Source: Stygiobacter sp. RIFOXYC2_FULL_38_25 (GTDB lineage: Bacteria; Bacteroidota; Ignavibacteria; Ignavibacteriales; Melioribacteraceae). Taken from it: a stretch of 64,000 nt of DNA. The position numbers and the translations under genes are program-made. The stretch is from assembly GCA_001803165.1 (NCBI GenBank), contig MHAZ01000020.1, forward strand, positions 1-64,000, given 5' to 3'. Under the pieces are notes generated by a model that made no database searches, was not told where the DNA came from, and worked only from the letters and a program-made list of their open reading frames with translations. Below, piece by piece: positions 59,801 through 64,000 of the stretch; position 1 is the first letter of the stretch, and every line of letters starts with the position of its first letter.

Positions 59801-60117
59801 TTTGTAACGCGCTGCGGAATTCCTCCGTTAGTAGGAATTACATAGATGTCTGTGTTGCCGTCATAATTGGCGTTGTAAGCTATTTGTGTTCCATCGGGAG
59901 AAAAGCGCGGAAATACTTCCTGTCCGGCTGGCGAACTTAGCTTAATAGCAGTTCCACCCGTTTTAGAAACCAACCATAAATCGCCGCCATAATTAAAAAC
60001 GATTTGAGTCTTTGATACATCCGGAAACTGAATCATTCTGGCATCAATTTGTGCAGAAACTTTTGCGGCAAATAAAACCAAAATTAATAGGAATAGTTTA
60101 CTGTGGGATTTTGTCAT
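56845..60117 (-). CDS. Tricorn-like S41 protease
   Basis: 1090 residues from an ATG at 60117 with GAGGAG eight bases upstream. Signal peptide MTKSHSKLFLLILVLFAAKVSA. Two WD40-type beta-propellers (about 30-560; repeated SPDGKxIAY units), a Lys/Glu-rich linker near 550-590, then a tricorn C1-like domain, a PDZ domain (about 760-850, VKEGDYILEVNGEKL) and the S41 core with the nucleophile Ser in NGWSGSGGDAFPDYF and TWGGLIGIS. Tricorn proteases degrade peptides passed in through the propellers. Being exported, this one probably acts in the periplasm. Confidence 0.9.
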   Translation of the reverse strand: MTKSHSKLFLLILVLFAAKVSAQIDARMIQFPDVSKTQIVFNYGGDLWLVSKTGGTAIKLSSPAGQEVFPRFSPDGTQIAYNANYDGNTDIYVIPTNGGIPQRVTNHGMADRLVDWYPNGNSLLFASSMNSGKQRFNQFYEVSTKGGMPNQLPLAYAEFGSISPDAKKIVYTPRTTAFRTWKRYRGGLNSDMWIFDLEKKSAEQIFDKSVGNEIPMWSSQNKIYWISDRGADKRYNIWSYDLSNKQTKQLTKFTDFDIHFPAMGPEEIVFEAGGKLYLLNLASEKMHEVKVNVVTDEITLMPKTENVSGLISSASVSPDGKRAIFEARGDLFNVPAQNGPSFNLTKSNGVAERFPSWSPDGKKVAYWSDRSGEYELTVKDLNKPSEEKKLTSYGEGYRYRLYWSPNSKMLAFIDQSMKINIYDSEKDKTYKVDQALYHMHGALQGFKVSWSPDSRWIAYTNDTKGQSSALYMFDTKEEKTHQITTGYYADSDPAFDPDGKFLYYLTNRTLNPVYSDIGNSWIYPNTTNIAIATLSDDTIFPLSPKVDTTSAKKEEPKKEEKKDDKKADAAKDKSAEKEKPKETKIVLTGFENRVVIVPVPAGNYNRISAVSGKIIFQRAPNTGSADKKNPIIFYDLDKREEKTIIDDANGYQLTADMKKMLVWKGNQYAVVDIAENQKMDKPMPTAQLEVTVDPKAEWKQIYKDAWRIFRDYFYDENMHGVDWKEVGERYGKLVDYCVTRWDLNYLLGELISELNASHTYRGGGDTDEAPAKNTGYLGIDWTVSNGVFKISKIIKGAVWDTEVQSPLALPGVKVKEGDYILEVNGEKLDVNQAPWISFQGLSGKTVELTVNDKPSLEGSRKIYVQTLADETRLRNLAWIESNRKRVDEASNGKIGYVYVPSTGTDGQTELVRQFAAQITKEGLIIDERFNNGGQIPDRFIELLDRKPLAFWKTRDGADWQWPPHANFGPKAMLINGWSGSGGDAFPDYFRKAGLGKLIGERTWGGLIGISGAPALIDGGNISVPTFRMFDPNGKWFKEGYGVDPDIEVLDDPALLAKGIDPQLERAIQEVMNELKKNPVINPKHEAMEKR

Positions 60118-60323
60118 GAAGTAACTCCTCTCTAAGTTATTATGATTTGACAAACATTAGACGCGTAAGGATATGAGATTCTTCGAAATAAAAACAACGG
60201 AGACGGCAGCGTCCACCTAAGTCCGCCGCCTTGGTTTATTAAACCCAGTCTCCACAACTAAACTAAATATCAAGAGAAGAAAAACCAACTTCTATTTCTA
60301 CTCTAAATTTTTTCACAAAGGTC

Positions 60324-60352
60324 TTGACCTGAATTTTTCTTTATCGTATAAT
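60324..60352 (+). promoter_or_regulatory. Promoter of the ars operon
   Basis: TTGACC (60324-60329), 17 bases, TATAAT (60347-60352) fits the sigma-70 consensus nearly perfectly. Transcription would start near 60359, so translation cannot begin at the ATG of 60357; the GTG at 60378 with AAAGG six to seven bases upstream is preferred. Confidence 0.7.
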
Positions 60353-60369
60353 TGCGATGAACGATAAAG
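60339..60369. promoter_or_regulatory. Putative ArsR operator
   Basis: CTTTATCG (60339-60346) and CGATAAAG (60362-60369) form a perfect inverted repeat that brackets the TATAAT box. A repressor bound here would block RNA polymerase, as ArsR does when arsenite is absent. The direct match is seen; the binding is inferred. Confidence 0.65.
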
Positions 60370-60377
60370 GAACTTCG

Positions 60378-60725
60378 GTGGCTAAATCAAAAATAGAAGA
60401 ATTCTCCCAAGAAGAAAGCAGACTGGCTGATATAGCTAAAGCTCTTTCCCATCCGGCGAGAATAAAAATATTGAAAATTCTTTCCGAGATGGATGTTTGT
60501 ATGTGCGGAGAAATAGTGGATTTACTCCCTCTAGCACAAGCAACCGTATCGCAGCATCTCAAAGAACTAAAACGGGTTGGTCTTATTCAAGGCGATATAG
60601 AGGGACCAAAAACATGTTACTGTATTAACACAAATTCGATAAATGAAGCCTACTCACAAATACAAAATTATTTTGATACAATTAATAAGGAGTGTAAAAG
60701 ATCATGCAAAACGAACAAGAAGTAA
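60378..60725 (+). CDS. arsR: ArsR-family arsenic repressor
   Basis: 115 residues from GTG 60378. Winged-helix fold: RLADIAKALSHPARIKILKIL, then DVCMCGEIVDLLPLAQATVSQHLKELKRVGLI. Cys41 and Cys43 in DVCMCGE are the classical alpha3 arsenite-binding pair (CxC), with further Cys near the C-terminus (KECKRSC) that could give the third ligand. It binds DNA when metal-free and releases it with As(III). It is the first gene of the operon; its end overlaps arsM by 22 bases. Confidence 0.93.
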   Translation: MAKSKIEEFSQEESRLADIAKALSHPARIKILKILSEMDVCMCGEIVDLLPLAQATVSQHLKELKRVGLIQGDIEGPKTCYCINTNSINEAYSQIQNYFDTINKECKRSCKTNKK

Positions 60726-61543
60726 AAGATATAGTAAAAGAAAAATATGGAGAGATCGCGCGCAATAATTCTTCCGGCTGTGGATGTGGCTGCGGTACTA
60801 CATCAAACAAAAATGCCGGTTACACAATTATGAAAGATGAATACACCGAAATGGATGGTTACGTTGCCGAAGCTGATTTAGGTTTAGGCTGTGGCTTGCC
60901 AACGGAATTTGCAGATATCAAGCCGGGCAATGTTGTTGTTGATCTTGGCAGCGGAGCCGGAAACGATGTATTTGTTGCTCGCGCTTTAGTTGGCGATTCC
61001 GGAAAAGTTATTGGAATTGACATGACCGAAGATATGATAGCTAAAGCCAGAAGAAACAATGAAAAATTAGGCTACGGCAATGTTGAATTCTATCTCGGTG
61101 AAATTGAAGCTATGCCTCTTGAAAAAGAAACTGCCGATGTTGTTGTAAGTAACTGCGTACTCAATCTTGTTCCAAACAAACAAAAAGCATTTGAAGAGAT
61201 TTATAGAATAATGAAAACCGGCGGACACTTCTGCGTTTCCGATATTGTGATTAAAGGGGAGCTTCCAGCTAACTTGAAAAAATCTGCTGAGATGTATGCC
61301 GGATGCGTCGCCGGCGCGGTACAACAAGATGAATACCTCGAAATTATAAAGTCAGCCGGATTCACTAATGTCGAAATCAAAAAGACAAAAGTGATTAATC
61401 TGCCGGATGATATACTTGCACAGTATTTAACAAAAGAAGAAATCAATTCTTTCCGCGAAATGAAAACGGGAATCTTCAGTATAACAGTTGTTGCTGATAA
61501 GAAAGATAAGGGATGCTGCGATGACGGATGCTGCAAAAACTAA
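60704..61543 (+). CDS. arsM: Arsenite methyltransferase
   Basis: 279 residues. ArsM family: a Cys-rich N-terminus (SGCGCGCG), the SAM motif VVDLGSGAGNDVFVAR (near 82-97), IGIDMTEDMIAKAR and VVSNCVLNLVPNK with the conserved Cys, then MYAGCVAGA with a second. These two Cys bind As(III). The end has another Cys cluster (GCCDDGCCK), which may deliver or hold arsenic. It methylates As(III) with SAM to volatile forms. GGAG lies upstream of the ATG; arsC overlaps its end by 23 bases. Confidence 0.94.
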   Translation: MQNEQEVKDIVKEKYGEIARNNSSGCGCGCGTTSNKNAGYTIMKDEYTEMDGYVAEADLGLGCGLPTEFADIKPGNVVVDLGSGAGNDVFVARALVGDSGKVIGIDMTEDMIAKARRNNEKLGYGNVEFYLGEIEAMPLEKETADVVVSNCVLNLVPNKQKAFEEIYRIMKTGGHFCVSDIVIKGELPANLKKSAEMYAGCVAGAVQQDEYLEIIKSAGFTNVEIKKTKVINLPDDILAQYLTKEEINSFREMKTGIFSITVVADKKDKGCCDDGCCKN

Positions 61544-61955
61544 AAGAATACTAATTCTTTGTACGGGCAACTCTTGCAGAAGCCAGATGGCTGAAGGATT
61601 GCTGAAATCGTTTGATTACAAATTAGAAGTGTATTCAGCCGGAACAAAACCGGCTGAACGCGTTCATCCCAAGGCAGTTCAAGTGATGAAGGAAATTGGA
61701 ATTGACTTATCGGCAAATTATCCCAAGATGGTTGACCGGTTTTTGAATGATGAATTTGATTATGTAATAACTGTTTGCGGAAATGCAAAGGAAAACTGCC
61801 CGATGTTTATTGGCAAGGTTGGCAAGCAGCTTCACATTGGGTTTGAAGATCCGGCGGAAGCTACCGGAACGGAAGAAGAAATTCTGGCTGAGTTTAGAAG
61901 AATCAGAGATCAAATAAAAAATGATTTTTATACATTTTATAGAACTATAGTTTGA
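61521..61955 (+). CDS. arsC: Arsenate reductase, thioredoxin-coupled
   Basis: 144 residues from ATG 61521. A low-molecular-weight phosphatase fold: ILCTGNSCRSQMAEG gives Cys14 and Arg20, and TVCGNAKENCP gives Cys86 and Cys93. The spacing of the last pair equals that of Cys82/Cys89 of S. aureus pI258 ArsC, so electrons come from thioredoxin. It reduces arsenate to arsenite in the cytoplasm. The gene overlaps arsM; the redox protein follows after seven bases. Confidence 0.95.
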   Translation: MTDAAKTKRILILCTGNSCRSQMAEGLLKSFDYKLEVYSAGTKPAERVHPKAVQVMKEIGIDLSANYPKMVDRFLNDEFDYVITVCGNAKENCPMFIGKVGKQLHIGFEDPAEATGTEEEILAEFRRIRDQIKNDFYTFYRTIV

Positions 61956-61962
61956 GGCAAAA

Positions 61963-62208
61963 GTGAATTCAATTAAAGTTTATGGAACCGGCTGTGCCAG
62001 ATGTAAGCAGTTAGAAGAATTATGCAAACAAACAGTAGCGGAATTAAACATCGAGGCAACTGTTGAAAAAGTAAGTGATCTGGAGGCAATCGTTAAATCG
62101 GGTATTATGATGACCCCCGGTTTGGAAATTAACGGTAAAGTGGTATCTGCGGGTAAAATTCCTACCAAAGAAACATTAATTCATTGGATTAAAGAGAACT
62201 CAAATTAA
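61963..62208 (+). CDS. Small thioredoxin-fold CxxC protein
   Basis: 81 residues, the length of the MTH895/TM0996-like 'redox-active disulfide protein 2' family. The centre is GTGCARCKQLEELC (Cys-Ala-Arg-Cys near residue 9), and the cis-Pro loop is MMTPGLEINGKV. It starts with GTG. Proteins of this family often accompany ArsP-type permeases, and this one lies between arsC and the permease; it may supply electrons or handle As(III). Cytoplasmic. Confidence 0.85.
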   Translation: MNSIKVYGTGCARCKQLEELCKQTVAELNIEATVEKVSDLEAIVKSGIMMTPGLEINGKVVSAGKIPTKETLIHWIKENSN

Positions 62209-62216
62209 TCGCATCC

Positions 62217-63230
62217 ATGAAAAATAAAATTCTCTTACTGTTTGTAGTGCTGGCGGTTTGGATTTTAATCTATACTAACCTTTTAACTATCACGGATTAT
62301 TTGGTTTATTCTCTTTTAGGAATGGAAAAGGAACGGCATCTAACAAATGCAGCTCACTTTTTTGTCTATGAGGTACCAAAAGTTCTTTTGCTGTTAACAA
62401 TAATTGTTTTTGTTGTTGGGGTTATCCGAAGTTATTTCTCACCCGAGAGGACAAGAAAAATTTTAGGCGGTAAGTCGCTGTTTACTGGTAATGTACTTGC
62501 AAGCTTACTTGGAATAGTAACTCCATTTTGTTCCTGTTCTGCAATTCCATTATTTATTGGTTTTGTTCAAGCCGGGGTGCCTCTTGGCGTAACATTCTCT
62601 TTTCTTATTGCCGCGCCTATGATAAATGAAATAGCAGTTGTATTGCTGTTTGGATTATTCGGTTGGAAGACGGCGCTTATATACATCTCGACCGGTTTGG
62701 TAATAGCAATAGTTTCCGGCTTTGTAATAGGGAAACTAAAACTTGAACATCTAATTGAAGATTGGGTGAGAAAACTATCTGCTTCGCAAACAGAAATAGA
62801 ATCAGAGAAAATAACTTTTACAGAAAGAATAGATTCCGGAATTATCGCTGTTAAAGAAATCGTTGCGAAAGTTTGGTTGTATATCTTAATCGGAATTGCA
62901 GTGGGTGCCGGAATACATGGCTATGTGCCGGAAAATTTTATGGCTGGATTGATGGGGAAAAGCGCATGGTGGTCGGTACCGGTTTCGGTACTGATTGGCG
63001 TTCCAATGTATTCAAATGCAGCCGGTATTATTCCGGTAGTTCAAGCACTTTTAGAAAAAGGAGCTTCGCTGGGAACTGTTCTCGCATTCATGATGAGCGT
63101 TATCGGTCTCTCTCTTCCGGAAATGATAATTCTTAGAAAGGTGTTAAAGCTGAAGCTTATTGTTGTCTTTGTCTGTGTCGTTGCTTCGGGTATAATAATG
63201 GTCGGCTATTTGTTCAATGTAATATATTGA
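62217..63230 (+). CDS. arsP: ArsP-like permease (DUF318)
   Basis: 337 residues with eight or more transmembrane helices. The signature TPFCSCSAIPLFIGFVQAG contains the two Cys that bind trivalent organoarsenicals in ArsP. A second half repeats the pattern (VPMYSNAAGIIPVVQALLEKG), where Asn replaces Cys, as is usual. ArsP exports methylated As(III), which suits the neighbouring ArsM. The gene begins nine bases after the redox protein gene. The family also includes permeases of unknown substrate, so arsenic export is context-based. Confidence 0.85.
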   Translation: MKNKILLLFVVLAVWILIYTNLLTITDYLVYSLLGMEKERHLTNAAHFFVYEVPKVLLLLTIIVFVVGVIRSYFSPERTRKILGGKSLFTGNVLASLLGIVTPFCSCSAIPLFIGFVQAGVPLGVTFSFLIAAPMINEIAVVLLFGLFGWKTALIYISTGLVIAIVSGFVIGKLKLEHLIEDWVRKLSASQTEIESEKITFTERIDSGIIAVKEIVAKVWLYILIGIAVGAGIHGYVPENFMAGLMGKSAWWSVPVSVLIGVPMYSNAAGIIPVVQALLEKGASLGTVLAFMMSVIGLSLPEMIILRKVLKLKLIVVFVCVVASGIIMVGYLFNVIY

Positions 63231-63248
63231 TTAAACGGAGTTCCTAAA

Positions 63249-63632
63249 ATGAAAACAAAATCTATCATCATCTATTTATTGATTGCAGCTTCTATTATGG
63301 TTTACGTATCGGATGCCGATGCAATTCAGAAGCAGAAAAGTAAAGTTACATTTGTAGAGTTGGGTTCGGTCAATTGTATCCCTTGTAAAAAAATGCAGCC
63401 GGTTATGAAGGCTATTGAAGAGAAATATGGCGAGCAAATCTCGGTGATCTTCTATGATGTTTGGAAAGAAGAGCAAAAGAAATATGCCGGGCAGTACAAA
63501 ATAAAGCTAATACCAACTCAAGTTTTTTTAGATGAAAACGGAAAAGAATTTTTCCGCCACGAAGGATTTTTCGCGGAATCCGAAATAGACAAAATTCTTG
63601 CTAAAAGAGGACTAAGGGTAATTTCAAAATGA
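63249..63632 (+). CDS. Secreted thioredoxin-like protein
   Basis: 127 residues with a signal peptide (MKTKSIIIYLLIAASIMVYVSDADA). The redox centre is VNCIPCKKMQPVMKAIE (CIPC) and the cis-Pro loop is KLIPTQVFLDENGKE. It works in the periplasm. Its stop overlaps the ATG of ccdA by four bases, and CcdA is the usual electron donor to periplasmic thioredoxins, so they form a redox pair. Confidence 0.88.
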   Translation: MKTKSIIIYLLIAASIMVYVSDADAIQKQKSKVTFVELGSVNCIPCKKMQPVMKAIEEKYGEQISVIFYDVWKEEQKKYAGQYKIKLIPTQVFLDENGKEFFRHEGFFAESEIDKILAKRGLRVISK

Positions 63633-64000
63633 TTGACTCCATTTTTACATACTTAAGCGAAGCAATGTATAATAGCTTTTGGTTGGCGCTATTGGCTTCT
63701 TTTGGCTGGGGAGTGTTAAGCATCTTACTTAGCCCTTGTCATCTTTCCAGCATTCCGCTAATTGTTGGGTTTATTAATTCCCAAGGTGAAATTACTCTTT
63801 GGCGAACGTTCAAAATATCCTTAGTCTTTGCTTTAGGAATATTAATAACAATTGGACTCATTGGAATAATAACAGCCTCTCTGGGAAGATTAATGGGCGA
63901 TGTAGGTGCCGTCGGAAATTATTTGGTGGCATTAGTGTTCTTTATCGTCGGGCTTAATTTGCTGGATATACTAAAGCTGCCCTGGGATTTTAATCTAATT
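63629..64000 (+). CDS. ccdA: CcdA-type membrane electron carrier, cut by window edge
   Basis: 124 residues are inside the window, without a stop codon. The chain has three or more hydrophobic helices, and the first CcdA Cys lies in LLSPCHLSSIPLIVGFINSQ. The second conserved Cys would be beyond the edge. CcdA carries electrons from cytoplasmic thioredoxin to the periplasm; here it would feed the thioredoxin encoded just upstream. The ATGA overlap shows tight coupling. It may be a link between arsenate reduction and envelope redox control. Confidence 0.85.
   Translation, partial: MIDSIFTYLSEAMYNSFWLALLASFGWGVLSILLSPCHLSSIPLIVGFINSQGEITLWRTFKISLVFALGILITIGLIGIITASLGRLMGDVGAVGNYLVALVFFIVGLNLLDILKLPWDFNLI

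Overview
This 64 kb stretch looks like chromosome from a bacterium of the Bacteroidota/Chlorobi/Ignavibacteria group, most probably Ignavibacteria. The strongest sign is a secreted protein ending in a type IX secretion sorting domain with the YPNPFNP linker (36028-37020). Other signs are FISUMP, TonB carboxypeptidase-regulatory and propeller/Y_Y_Y kinase architectures, moderately AT-rich DNA, and a TTTG-N19-TAnnTTTG promoter. Many genes also have clear GGAGG ribosome sites, which fits Ignavibacteria better than Bacteroidia. This assignment is inference; no marker gene or rRNA lies in the window.

Layout. Positions 1-11 kb hold housekeeping and envelope genes: an aldo/keto reductase, a methyltransferase with a YiiX-like hydrolase, an APC transporter, a receiver-like/DUF3052 protein, a lipoprotein plus coiled-coil pair, an MFS transporter and DUF1579. 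tRNA-Arg(CCG) is at 11.8 kb. From 12 to 22 kb are a dipeptidyl-peptidase, two (alpha/alpha)6 glycoside hydrolases and a NagX-like acyltransferase; between the two hydrolases sit a TIR-domain gene and a secreted protein with an HTH. From 22.5 to 31 kb are a TonB receptor with its lipoprotein and a propeller histidine kinase with a NarL-type regulator. From 31 to 43 kb come a CDF-like transporter, tRNA-Ala(CGC), a DEAD-box helicase with ywbE, an ABC-F protein, the type IX secretion substrate, a second reductase, a second dipeptidyl-peptidase, AlaX and several small genes.

The accessory island runs from about 43.4 to 49.2 kb, with nearly all genes on the minus strand. It holds HepT-MntA toxin-antitoxin genes, SRPBCC and YdeI proteins, a two-gene CBASS operon (CD-NTase plus patatin phospholipase CapV), a uracil-DNA-glycosylase-like protein and a DUF559 endonuclease. 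The CBASS operon is bracketed by two related about 82 bp direct repeats, each with a 37-nt hairpin at the same place. The DUF559 gene is bracketed by direct copies of a different palindromic repeat, one of which supplies the end of its reading frame.

From 49 to 60 kb are large secreted proteins (sortilin/BNR propeller, tricorn-like S41 protease), an OmpR-type two-component system and a protein with two GH2-like domains. From 60.3 kb to the window end is a compact arsenic operon: arsR with a visible promoter and operator, arsM, arsC, a CxxC protein, an ArsP-like permease, a periplasmic thioredoxin and the start of ccdA.

The most unusual signals are the repeat-bracketed CBASS unit, the DUF559 gene embedded in its repeats, palindromic repeats inserted in frame in a type IX sorting domain, and the TIR plus secreted-HTH pair.
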